This document shows positions 38,877 through 48,095 of a stretch of 64,000 nucleotides of DNA, one piece after another (position 1 is the first letter of the stretch; each line of letters starts with the position of its first letter). Source of the stretch: Gracilaria domingensis (taxonomy: Eukaryota > Rhodophyta > Florideophyceae > Gracilariales > Gracilariaceae); assembly GCA_022539475.1 (NCBI GenBank), contig VCMS01000105.1:62001-126000 (forward strand). Reading direction: 5' to 3'. The notes beneath the pieces are model-generated. The model was not told the origin of the DNA and ran no database searches. It was given only the letters and a program-made list of their open reading frames with translations. The position numbers and the translations under genes were made by a program.

Positions 38877-39768
38877 GTACGGGCTTGCACTGGGATCGAG
38901 CACGTCCTTGTAGTCGAAACGGCTTCGACTTCCTTAGAGCTTTGTAATCGCAGGCAACCTGGACCGTTTTTGGCTATGTTTTCGACTGTTTTTTATTGGC
39001 ATAACTTGATCCCAAACTGTAAATTATAGAATGTATGAGCGCAACATACAGAGAAGGTTGGTGGTCTTCTGTTCTGATCCCCGAGAGTAACGCAACGTGC
39101 CCTAATATGGAGAAGGTGGAAATCGCGGTAAAGAAGACTAATCTTGTTTCCATAGCACATCCGATTTTTGCTACGACTCCTTCGTTTTAGTTTCAATCGA
39201 AAGCTCAGACAAACACCAATGCTTGGTAAAGAAAAGAAACAAGCAAAGGTGTCGATTAGAAGCTAGAGAAGGAGAGAAACCTCTTCAGAAAATGTGAAAA
39301 TCACTTCTGGCTCAAACCTGGTTTAGTGTATTTCGTATGGCACGTGAGTCAAGACGAATCAGAGGCCGTGACTCCAGGTAAACGGTCCAATCAAACGCTC
39401 ATACTTGAATCTGCATGAAAGGTTTCATGAAATTTCAGCGTCGCGCACGGTTGTTCAAGGGGCGCTTCGACAGAGTCTGGAGCCTTTGCTTCTCTCGACG
39501 GGCCCCTCGAGAGGCATTCAAACGCTGTCGTAAAACTGTACGAGGAGGTGCGTGCTCTTCGGGTCGACATAAGTCCGCAGCGGTTTCGTAGGATCGTTCC
39601 TTTGTCTTATCCTCTTTCCTGGATATTGAAGAGCTTTGTTCGTTGCCTTTATGCAAGGCGTCTACGACATGAGCGTTCATGAAGTTTATCCCGGACTCAG
39701 AGTTGATGCGAATCACGCCATTCTCTTCTACATTGGCAGCGACCGCACTTGTTTGTCATAGGACATTT
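38877..39768. other. right flank of the array, no gene seen
   Basis: Unique sequence with only short frames on either strand. I see no domain, RNA gene or terminal repeat here. Confidence 0.5.
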
Positions 39769-40173
39769 TCACGCTTTGCAAAGAGGGAGCGCTGTCGTTT
39801 TCATCTGCGGACAACCACTCCAACGGTTAGAGATTGACGATTCGCCCTCAGAATGTACGGAAGCTCCCGATTTCTCAAACCCAGCGCGAACATTTGACAT
39901 GGTCACTGACTTCCCATAGGCGCCAGTAGTACAATTTGGAACTTCAAACGCATCTAACACACGTTGATACAGGTGGAAGTGTGGTAAGACGGAATAAAGA
40001 CTCTGATGCTCCCCATTCACTCTGCAGTACTTCGCGAGCTTCCCGGGGAAGACAATTACTGGTGTCAGTGTAGCTTTTGCCACCAACATGAAAGGCATTA
40101 CTCTTACATGATCTACGTTTTTCTTCGTCCTCGCAAATTTGTCTGCACCAGTCTCGTGGACGTTGGCCCACAA
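39769..40173 (-). pseudogene. fragment of a DDE-type (pogo/Jerky-like) transposase
   Basis: The minus-strand frame contains NVHETGADKFARTKKNVDHV, then a segment with FMLVAKATLTPVIVFPGK. This layout resembles the region of pogo/CENP-B-type DDE transposases around the first catalytic motif (usually DETG), followed by a hydrophobic strand and an FKGK/FPGK-like motif. Here the Asp of DETG is His, which would abolish catalysis. The C-terminal half of the frame no longer resembles a transposase, and upstream frames are interrupted. There is no ATG at the start (the open frame begins at TTG or GTG). It is a relic; the superfamily call rests on motif recall alone. Confidence 0.4.
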
Positions 40174-40436
40174 GGCTTGCGTATGCCTCGATTGAAAATC
40201 ATTTTGAAGCTTATTCCAGTCTGGTCGACATTCTAAAATTAGTGGGAATCTCAGATTTACCTGTCAATTGTAGATTGTTCTTGAAATATGTTCCGAGACG
40301 TGTTCTTTTGAAACAGCTTTGAACCTACGATCGTCGATAACGCGAACGCTCTTGATCTGCAGTTCTGGATATGGTCTGAAAAAGAATCGCATCCATATAC
40401 CCTGTTCTGCCATTGTGGAAGAAGTTCCTTTGTTCT

Positions 40437-40670
40437 TTTTGATGTCGTACGGAACGTTTTAATACATAATGCTGAACAAATTAAACACGGCTACCCTGGT
40501 AAGTGGCGTCATAATTCTGGCGTAGTCCTTAATGGCATCAGAAATTAACCTTTCTTGATGCTACACCAGAATTGGTGTTCGTCTAGCTTCTTGTCATCAG
40601 ATTTTGATATCTCCACGGTTGGTTGGCTCGTTGTGTAGACAAGAGTCTTCTCAGGTGTGGTAGTGCCTAA
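40437..40670 (-). pseudogene. possible gypsy-type pol remnant
   Basis: Two short minus-strand stretches in different frames read VEISKSDDKKLDEHQFWCSI and DAIKDYARIMTPLTRV. The second resembles the reverse transcriptase to RNase H linker of Ty3/gypsy elements (pattern F/Y-x2-A-x-I-x2-PLT). The frames are interrupted by stops. This is a weak call from short similarity. Confidence 0.2.
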
Positions 40671-40689
40671 TAAAAGACGTTAGAGGACC

Positions 40690-41110
40690 CTGTGAGATAA
40701 AGTGATGCGCGATGGATTTCCATCGGATGAAAATTTGGGACATCTATGGCATATCAGTTGGATATCTTCTGCGCATCCAGGATATCCGAGTGATATGCCG
40801 TGGTAGCCCGTTGGATGCGCCATATTGATGCCCTTTACATGTTCTTTGGATGTAGAAAAACTATTCCAAAGATATTCATATGATGTACGAAGATAAGTCT
40901 CATGGGTGTCCGGAAATCCAGGCTGGATCATTTGGGCATCACAAAATCCAATGGAAATCTCTTCGTACATCATATGCCTATCATGGGGCTATCATTTGGA
41001 TATACTTCATTCATCACCTGAGCATCATTTACGTATATCATGTGGACATCTTCAGTAGATCAAATGGACATCTCCAGGTTTCGTAATTCTAATATAGGTT
41101 ATCTGGAGGA
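40690..41110. repeat. degenerate ~22-bp repeats with internal inverted repeat
   Basis: Variants of a motif containing ATCA(N)TGGA(T/C)AT(C) recur about every 22 bases, clearest at 40,990-41,080. Inside the tract CATATGATGTACGAAGA (from 40,876) is matched by its reverse complement (from 40,961), so the tract could fold back. No coding capacity is evident; the open frames on both strands are by-products of the repeat. Confidence 0.45.
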
Positions 41111-42422
41111 TATCATCCGGACATTAATTCACCTCTCTCGGGGAACACCGTAATGTTCGGTAGCTTCTGTGAAGGAACCATTATGTTCATAGGCATAAAG
41201 TATGGCTTTCTGAAAGTATTTGGAGCGTATATGGTGGGTCATCTCCATACTCCCAAAACATTTCTGCTGCTGTTCAAACTGTCATGTAATGGCCATCGTC
41301 AATGGGCTGGTTGGCAATGAAGGGTTCCATCTTGGAGGAAAAAAGCTTGGGCAGCTTGGAGTCGGGATTGACTGGCGTTTTGATTGTTCTTTGCACGGAC
41401 TGTTCTGCTTCTTTGGCAGGGAATGAGTGGTTATTTTCATTTCTATACATGGTTTGTTCTCGAAAACAACGGAGAAGAAGTGTTAACTGTGTGTTGCTTA
41501 CTGCTTCTAGTCTATGCTTTTGATATTGGCGTGTGCTTTGTGCGGATTGTGTTAATTTATTTTTTGTTCTGCTTCGCCGAGCGTAGTGTGGTATTAAAGA
41601 TGACTATAGTAGAAGTGCGGAGAGAATCGATATCAAGGAGCACCTGAACGAGAAAGTTGGTAGTGTCTGTCTCTGGTGGAGATCGTCTCCGAACTTAGCG
41701 GGAACGTGCCCAAAACATGAGAACCACATTTTGGGAAACTTTTGCAAATACGGCATGCTGTGTTAATAACAAAAATTTGTATTTATCGTAGTTTACACTT
41801 CCTTTTCTTTATACATGTAGATTATGAACGCGTAAAGGCGATCAAATGAACTCATGTTTAGACACCTCTTGAGTAAACCCTCTCTATTAGACCGAAATAA
41901 GTATTATTGAACTTCTGCTCAAAAGTACAGTTATGTATAAAAGGCAAATTCTTTTCTAGATGATACATGTAATTGGTAGAAATCCCGTTTTTAGTAGATG
42001 ACTGCCCCTACTATAGATAACTCTGCCTACCGTAGATAGGTGGTCCTCACCCTGAACTCATAAAAAACTCTTGTTTCATACATTTTCTACCAATTCAGAG
42101 CTTTGAGCTGTCACGTACTGTAAGGCGTCTTCATATACATGCTGTGTATGAAGATTCTGAAATGTGATCATACGCAGTCAACTACAGAAGAGGCCGTTAT
42201 CTACGAAAAATGCAGTCATCTACAAATTGTCTGACATTGATAGAAGCAAGATAAACCTATTGAAAACTGCATTCTCTTCTGTCAGCACACGCATCGGTAA
42301 ATTCCAAATAAATTTTTCTTTGTGTCTTGAATCGCTATAACGCAGCAAAATCAAGTAGACTCAGGAAAGTTATATATAGAAAAGTAACAAGAACTGTAAA
42401 GTTCAATTAGGTTGGTCGATAT
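41111..42422. other. AT-rich intergenic DNA
   Basis: Short overlapping plus-strand frames at 41,220-41,647 are hydrophobic and not recognised. From 41,700 the sequence is AT-rich with no convincing gene, RNA or repeat. Confidence 0.4.
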
Positions 42423-42452
42423 GACCTACCTCAGCTTATATCTGTATTTCGT
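42423..42452 (+). repeat. 30-nt element, inverted match to 45,165-45,194
   Basis: Thirty bases beginning GACCTACCTCAGCTTATATC match, in reverse complement, the segment directly after the stop codon of the minus-strand membrane-protein copy at 45,194. Matching stops abruptly downstream. It is probably a relic of the 3' end of another family member or the scar of a rearrangement. Confidence 0.7.
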
Positions 42453-42628
42453 CGAAAACTAAAACACTGATGAGTTTGTTGGCATTTGAAGGAAAGGTAT
42501 GTAACTAATATTAAAATTCTAATTTATCAGAAATGTAGAGAACTTCGAATCAACAAGTACTTTAGAAAGTACTGATTGCACTGTAAACGGTCTATGATTT
42601 GAGAGATAACTGAGATTTCTTTTGGAAG

Positions 42629-42878
42629 ATGTGGCGCAAAGAATCTGGCCTAGAACGCCATCGGAATGACACCCAGGCTTTATTTACGAAGGCGTTCCTC
42701 CAGGAGGCGAAGAAGAGGCACAAGGACACGTGCCTCATTGTCGTGGCGCACGTGCACGGTAAATAATATATCGCGCAACATCCCGCACACGTTTAACGTG
42801 GGCATCTGGTCGTTCAGGATGCCCACGCAGAACGAGACGTCCCCGCCCTTGCGAAAGGTGGCGGAGGAGCGTCGCTAA
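42629..42878 (+). CDS. small unrecognised gene fragment, possible intron
   Basis: An ATG at 42,629 opens a 46-codon frame (MWRKESGLERHRNDTQALFT...). A different frame downstream, ending PPLRKVAEERR before TAA at 42,876-42,878, also looks protein-like. Joining them needs a frameshift or an intron; a GTAAAT at about 42,760 is a possible donor but gives the wrong phase with the nearest CAG. The product is unknown and may be a transposon remnant. Confidence 0.22.
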
Positions 42879-43082
42879 TTACAACACGAGCCCGAGCGAG
42901 GAACCGAATACAACCACCTCATCCGGCATACGATGAGTGGCGTCTTGTGCAACGGCCGCACGGACGGCCGGAACGGCTACCACTTCCACTTCCATTTTCA
43001 GGACGGAATGGTAAGCCACCGAAGAATCAGTATCAGCGTCGGATAGGGCCCGTATCTCTTCGATAGTCGTAGGAGTCTTCAT
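42879..43082 (-). CDS. small acidic/valine-rich ORF behind a TATA box
   Basis: A 67-aa frame from ATG at 43,082 (MKTPTTIEEIRALSDADTDS, then a Val/Ala-rich half). A TATA box lies about 55 bases upstream, a sensible distance for a short 5' UTR. It is convergent with the fragment ending at 42,878, and the two stop codons abut. The family is unknown; it could be the start of a decayed retroelement gag or a real small gene. Confidence 0.28.
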   Translation of the reverse strand: MKTPTTIEEIRALSDADTDSSVAYHSVLKMEVEVVAVPAVRAAVAQDATHRMPDEVVVFGSSLGLVL

Positions 43083-43135
43083 AGTCGATAGGTGCAAGAG
43101 CGGACAATGCCAAGCTATCCGTAGCGTTTGCGATA

Positions 43136-43146
43136 GATTTATATAG
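43136..43146 (-). promoter_or_regulatory. TATA box (CTATATAAATC)
   Basis: Read on the minus strand. It is suitably placed for the 67-aa ORF starting at 43,082. Confidence 0.35.
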
Positions 43147-43439
43147 GTCTCGTGAGCCGCTCTCCCCTTCCGGAAAAGGCCCCAGACAGTACGTTATGGA
43201 AACCATGCTGCGCTGAAACGGCATAGTGACAACACGCCACGTGCTGTGGCAATGTGAGGCAAATAACAACAGGAAGCGGTTGCTCCTCGGCGGGATATGC
43301 CCCAAAAGTATCCATCGTCTACGACTTTCATAAGGTAGAACGGTAGATACGACGCAGTCATTGGCCAAGAAAACCGTACCTTCGATTCTCGCCTGAACTC
43401 GACGGTGCGGTTGTCCATAAAAGGGCCGGAGCAGTCGTC

Positions 43440-44160
43440 TCCGACTCAACTCCGGCCAACCCACTTCCCCTTCGAAGACCTCCTCCCACCCCCATTTCTC
43501 AACCTCCGCATCTATTCTTCCTTCTTTCTTCTTCCTCTCTTTGTCGTCTCAAGCTTCACACCCCACCCTCAACCTCCCTCACTCTCCACCTCCTTGGTGG
43601 CCTGGCCTCATCGCCCCCGATTGCTCACTGCTTCTCAGACAGCCCCCCGTTTGGGCTCGTCTTGGGTGAGTCGGCAAAGCGTCCGTACCACCCTGCCGTT
43701 GGGTTCGCCATGTGCGGGCGTTACTACCTCTTGCGAAGTTCTTTCTGCTTCGTTTTCTATCTCTCCGTCTTCTCCGTGGAAGTTTCTTCTGTTTCCGTTG
43801 TTCTTGTCACTTTTCCGTTCCGTATCCAGCCCCAGGGGTTGTCTTAATTGATTCCACTCTTCGTTTTTCTTTGTGGCTTCTTCCTGCGTGCATCTCTTCT
43901 TTTGCTTTTTCTCGCGGTCTTGGTCTCTAATTTTCCTGGTTCTTTTGTGTTGCGATTCCGTTTCTCACATAGTGTTGGTTTGAAACTGTTGTTTCGAGAC
44001 ACACTGTGTAAGACGGTGTATCGTTCCTATAGAGCTAAGAACATGAGGCAATCGATCGAGACTGAGTTGTTCGCAGCTGCTCTTTTGCCATTTGTTTTGC
44101 CTAGTACCTTCTTGTTTCTTTCACGGAAAGTACTAGAGTCTTTCTTCGTGTCCACCTAGT
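43440..44160. other. pyrimidine-rich (plus strand) tract
   Basis: About 700 bases with strong C/T bias on the plus strand, densest at 43,460-43,640. Several plus-strand frames overlap in all phases, as expected when purine-starting stop codons are rare. No domain is visible and I do not call a gene. Confidence 0.5.
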
Positions 44161-45164
44161 GTTTGTTGGTGATATACCCAGACAAGAGTCTGGAATGAGT
44201 CTATGTTATCATTTTAAAGATATAAACATCGGCTGTGCGGCCTTTTAACAGGTCACGCGAATAAAGTATCTTTTGAGTCGTCATTACAAAGAAACGCCGT
44301 CGTAACTTTCCGTTGCGTAAGCAAATCTTGAAACGTATTGCGTATTGGAAGTTATGATTTAGAGGCCGAGCCAGCTTGAAGCCTTTCAAATCTGTCTTAG
44401 CCTTTGCAGACGTTTTCGACGTTCTAACTGTACGGAGCAAAGTAGCCTATGAGAGGTGTTTGAAATTCTGTTTTTTGAAGCCGAGAGCATACACGTCCAC
44501 TACAGGAGCTGACGTCATTGTGCAAGAATTAAGAAAAGAACAGTACTAAAGTTTTAAACGCAGGATTTTTTTTCATTGTCAAGTTGTGACACAAATTAGT
44601 GCATATTTAAGTATATATATCGCTTTTCTTTGGCTTTCTGTGGTTACTATTTTTGTCTATTACTTAGCCTTGTCTCCTGTTGTTAGGGCTTGTAGGCTTG
44701 TTGTTTTTTGTTTCGCCACATTTTGGTGATGTAAACGTACATTTGCGTATTGGTTTTTTGATTTCTTAGAATGATTCCTTACAAGACCAAACCTTGTTTT
44801 AGGGTTCGTGCCCCTTTTTACTGTCATTGCTGACGATATCACAAAAATGGCGTTTTAAGAACAGGTATGTTTCTAACATTGCACTAGTGTATTTTATATA
44901 TTATATATTTTTAAAATTGTGAAACAAATTGTTGGTAGGTGATCGACATATACACGAAAAACGGAGTTATCTTTAGTTAACTCGCAATTCTACGTTGATG
45001 CCATATAAACTTAAACCGCTTATAGTTATAGAAATACATGATTGTCTTACAAAATTTGTTAGAATGATATAGAAATAGATTTAATTTCGCAAAACCTTTG
45101 CACATTCTGGATAGCGGCATCAACTGTAAATGAACTACACTAATTGAATAAGATTAATACTCTA
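44161..45164. other. AT-rich spacer
   Basis: AT-rich sequence. One minus-strand frame (44,201-44,440, no ATG until an internal Met) is basic and unrecognised. Otherwise nothing is supported. Confidence 0.4.
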
Positions 45165-45194
45165 ACGAAATACAGATATAAGCTGAGGTAGGTC
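45165..45194 (-). repeat. 30-nt element overlapping the stop of the membrane-protein copy
   Basis: Inverted partner of 42,423-42,452, read on the minus strand from the last base of the TAG stop codon into the 3' flank. Confidence 0.7.
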
Positions 45195-46669
45195 TATCGG
45201 TCGTCGCGACTCACAACCACGTACGGCGATTCCTCGTTGGTTGCCACGTGTGCCAGCAGAACGACGCGTCCACGTCCGTATGTCGATTCGAAGTGCTCGT
45301 GCTGCCGCAGCCAATGCTCGGCGACGCCACGTGCGGTGGCCACGTTTCCGCTCACCCTCAGCTTCGCTCGCTGCGCGCGCAGCACCACGCTCACGGCGCC
45401 CATCGCGCACATGCCCATCGCCAGCAGCACCATCCCCCACACGCTCCACGTCGGCACTATCACCGTTCTGTCTCCGAATTCCTCCTCCATGTTGCGGAAG
45501 CCCTCGGTGCAAATCCCACGTATCATGTGGAGGCAAAGTATGCCCAACACGCCTAGCTCGCGGTACGTGTGTCTTCCATCGTGCTTTCCGAGCATCCATG
45601 GAAGAACGCGCAGCGCCTTGAGGTCGTGAAACGATTTCACCCCGTGTAATGCTGCGAGCATCACAAGTTGGTACTCTCCACTTCCCGAGCCGTCGAAGTC
45701 GTAGTCGTCAAATATCGCCAAAATCGTTCTGTCGCCGCTAATTGGCAGCAGACATGCCTCGATCCATGGGTTTATCTGCGGCCATGGTTCGCCTTCGTCG
45801 TTGTAGTACTTTGCAAACCCGAGACACTCGAACGTCATGTTGCTCTCCGTGCTGTAGTTAGAAGTGAAGTATGCTTTCGGATTGTCGTCGTGGGTGCTAT
45901 TTCCCGTGATTGCTCTAGTGGAGTCTCTTACAAAGCTCGTGCGACTAAAATTGACTGCCAAGTAGCTCTACTTCTCATGAGCGCCAACTCTTACATGCCC
46001 CACCTGCTCGAACGGTACAGCTGCTTCTGAGTACTCCAAGTGTCCGCCCACTCGAAGCTGAGAAGCGTTCCATAGATTCATCCGTATCACCTCCGAGGCC
46101 TGAAAAGACGATTGCTCCACATGTTCTGTGGCGCTAATCCGCTGCGTATAATTCTGAAGACACCATGCAGCTCTTCCCGTCGCGAAGAACGTTGACGAGT
46201 TGGTCATATTGAATGTCACAGGCGAATACCATTCTTCCTTAATACTGTAGCACGTACCCTCCACCCTTTCCAAAACACTACTCATTCTCTTGATATATTC
46301 CATGCCGCCCCGGTAAACCTGCTCCATTGTCGAAGCCCGCTCGCACATGCGGAACGTATCCGAGCGCGTGGTCCATGTGGATTCGGCGCCAGTGGAGAAC
46401 TCAAGCGCCATCTCCAAACCGATGACAGTCAAAACGGTGACAAGCAACCATCGTTCTCGACACGCCACCAGCTTGATACCTCGTCTCACTCGTAAGCGAG
46501 GCAGCACGGGGGATGGGTACACATAACCGTCTTGTAACAGCTTCGTTGACGCATCGTACGCATGAACGGTATCGAAAATCGCCCCCCCTGCAACACTTAT
46601 TGTGAGCGACAGAATGACGTACTTGAGGACGTTGAATACTTCGGGCGATAGGAACATGAGCTTGACCAT
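45194..46669 (-). pseudogene. four-TM glycoprotein paralogue with one in-frame stop
   Basis: From ATG at 46,669 the frame runs 233 codons to TAG at 45,968-45,970, then continues in the same frame for 257 codons to TAG at 45,194-45,196. It aligns along its whole length with the intact 494-aa protein at 48,096-49,580: MVKLMFLSPEVFNVLKYV, EMALEFSTGA, VEGTCY...WYSPVTFNMTNS, VPTWSVWG and GVAEHWLRQ all have counterparts. The internal stop sits where the intact copy has Tyr230 (a TAC to TAG change), after GAHEK. The start matches the paralogue's start; an upstream GTG is in frame but not needed. With no other lesion it may be a very young pseudogene, a readthrough case or a base-calling error. Confidence 0.75.
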
Positions 46670-46721
46670 CTTTTGGTACCGGAGACATCTGGCAGCGGCA
46701 TTCGGGAACACTTTCTTGTAC

Positions 46722-46862
46722 CTTGAAAGGTTAGTAAGACTGATGGGACGGCACCTGACAGTCGCGGAAGTTGGCGTGCGTGGTGGCCGCGGGTTAACAG
46801 CAAGCCATTGCTCGAATTCGGCGCGTTTGCGTTACACGTGCAAAGCGGATCTTGAGACTTAC
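46722..46862 (-). other. probable 5' UTR intron of the minus-strand membrane gene
   Basis: On the minus strand a GTAAGT donor (46,862-46,857) is followed 141 bases later by TACTAAC, a short pyrimidine stretch and CAAG. All three signals match strong splice consensus. The downstream exon enters the gene's frame, but the upstream exon has a TGA in that frame and no ATG, so translation most likely starts at 46,669 and the intron lies in the 5' UTR. Confidence 0.5.
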
Positions 46863-47371
46863 GTCTTGGTAGCACACGCCTCACGTCACGCTGTGCACTT
46901 CTACCTCACACGTGGACAAAGAAGAATTCGCACTTGACCACTGGTCTTTTGCACATCTCCAATCGTCGCACCATAAAATGATAAGCAGAGCGTCGAGATC
47001 CATCTGTGGGCGAGCTCTTGGCTCCGGGAGGAGCTCATAGCTCGGACCGAAGGAGCCTGACTTGCCGATCAGGCGCACTCCACGCCGAGCCAATGGATGT
47101 ATCGGCTCTCATCATATTATATCAAGTATTGCTTGCAACAACTGACCACGCAATGTGTAACATTGCGTGTCTCCAAATGTTGCACATTGCGATCGATAGA
47201 ACTTGAGGAATCTGTCGCCTGATGGTTGATTCTTTATGGTCGAAAGCACAACGCACTGAATTTTGCTTTCTCAAAACGAAAAATCAAGTGTACGATATGG
47301 TTTAACAATATTACGCCAGATGAGAAGTGGTATGTAATGTAAAAGGGTTGAGACAGTGCAGAGGGCCAGGG

Positions 47372-47475
47372 AATAGCGCCGGAATTGCTCCGTTGTTTCA
47401 GAATGTACGCGTTTGCTTCTTGCGTCGATTGCTCTCCGTTGGGTTTGCTGACGCCAGACGCCAGGCGGTGCTGGG
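47372..47475 (+). repeat. 104-bp direct repeat, left copy
   Basis: Starts AATAGCGCCGGAATTGCTCC and ends GGCGGTGCTGGG. It is identical to 47,691-47,794 apart from one base (GTTGGG versus GTTGGT). Starts are 319 bp apart. Confidence 0.95.
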
Positions 47476-47557
47476 TGTAGTGCTGTCAGCTGCAGATGAC
47501 AGTCACAGAGGGCCACGATAACACCTCCGCAGTGCCAGCTTGTGGAACACATGCACT

Positions 47558-47648
47558 GGAGCGGCCATAGCTCAGTCGGTAACCACCTTCGTGTGCTTTT
47601 TGTGTGATCTGGGGGTCCTGGGTTCGAGCCCCAGCTCTGCTTTGCTCC
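47558..47648 (+). ncRNA. tRNA-like sequence with A and B boxes (SINE head or decayed tRNA)
   Basis: An RNA polymerase III A box (TAGCTCAGTCGG, 47,568-47,579) and a B box (GGTTCGAGCCC, 47,621-47,631) lie about 41 bases apart, and CTGGG/CCCAG flank the B box as a T stem. GGAGC (47,558) could pair with GCTCC (47,644). The 7-bp acceptor stem and D stem do not form properly, so a working tRNA is unlikely. A tRNA-derived SINE head, as known in Phytophthora, or a decayed tRNA fits better. It lies between the two 104-bp direct repeats. Confidence 0.55.
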
Positions 47649-47690
47649 CCTCACGGTTCACCCTAGCGCTTCGCTTCTAGCGGTTCACCC

Positions 47691-47794
47691 AATAGCGCCG
47701 GAATTGCTCCGTTGTTTCAGAATGTACGCGTTTGCTTCTTGCGTCGATTGCTCTCCGTTGGTTTTGCTGACGCCAGACGCCAGGCGGTGCTGGG
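47691..47794 (+). repeat. 104-bp direct repeat, right copy
   Basis: Second copy, bordering the tRNA-like segment on its right side. The 215 bp between the copies include the Pol III boxes. Confidence 0.95.
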
Positions 47795-48095
47795 ACAGCA
47801 AGTGATCAGCGAGACACACGTGAGCTGGCGAGGACTAGCTGGGGAACGCTTCATTGTTGCCTTAAGTCTTGCAAGGGCGAGCATCCATAACGAGGAACAC
47901 GTTTCGCGCCAGTCAGTTACCGTTGTCGGCAATATGCCCAAAGCCGCGCATCGTTCTCATTACCATTCTGCCGTGGCGGCCGGCCGTGTTTCAGAAAGGC
48001 GGCCTCGGGAAGCCTGCAAACACTGCTCGGAACCAAATGATAGCATGCGCCGCGCGCTGGTGCTGTGACCGCTTCTGGCGCACCTCCCCCTCAAC

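Noticed and set aside
43405-44159. Several plus-strand ORFs of 60-148 codons
   Set aside because: They arise from the pyrimidine-rich strand bias, which removes stop codons in all frames.
45237-45629. Plus-strand frames of 102-130 codons
   Set aside because: They lie opposite the conserved C-terminal half of the minus-strand membrane protein and have no support of their own.
47558-47648. Functional tRNA gene
   Set aside because: Acceptor and D stems do not pair; only the A box, B box and T stem are good.
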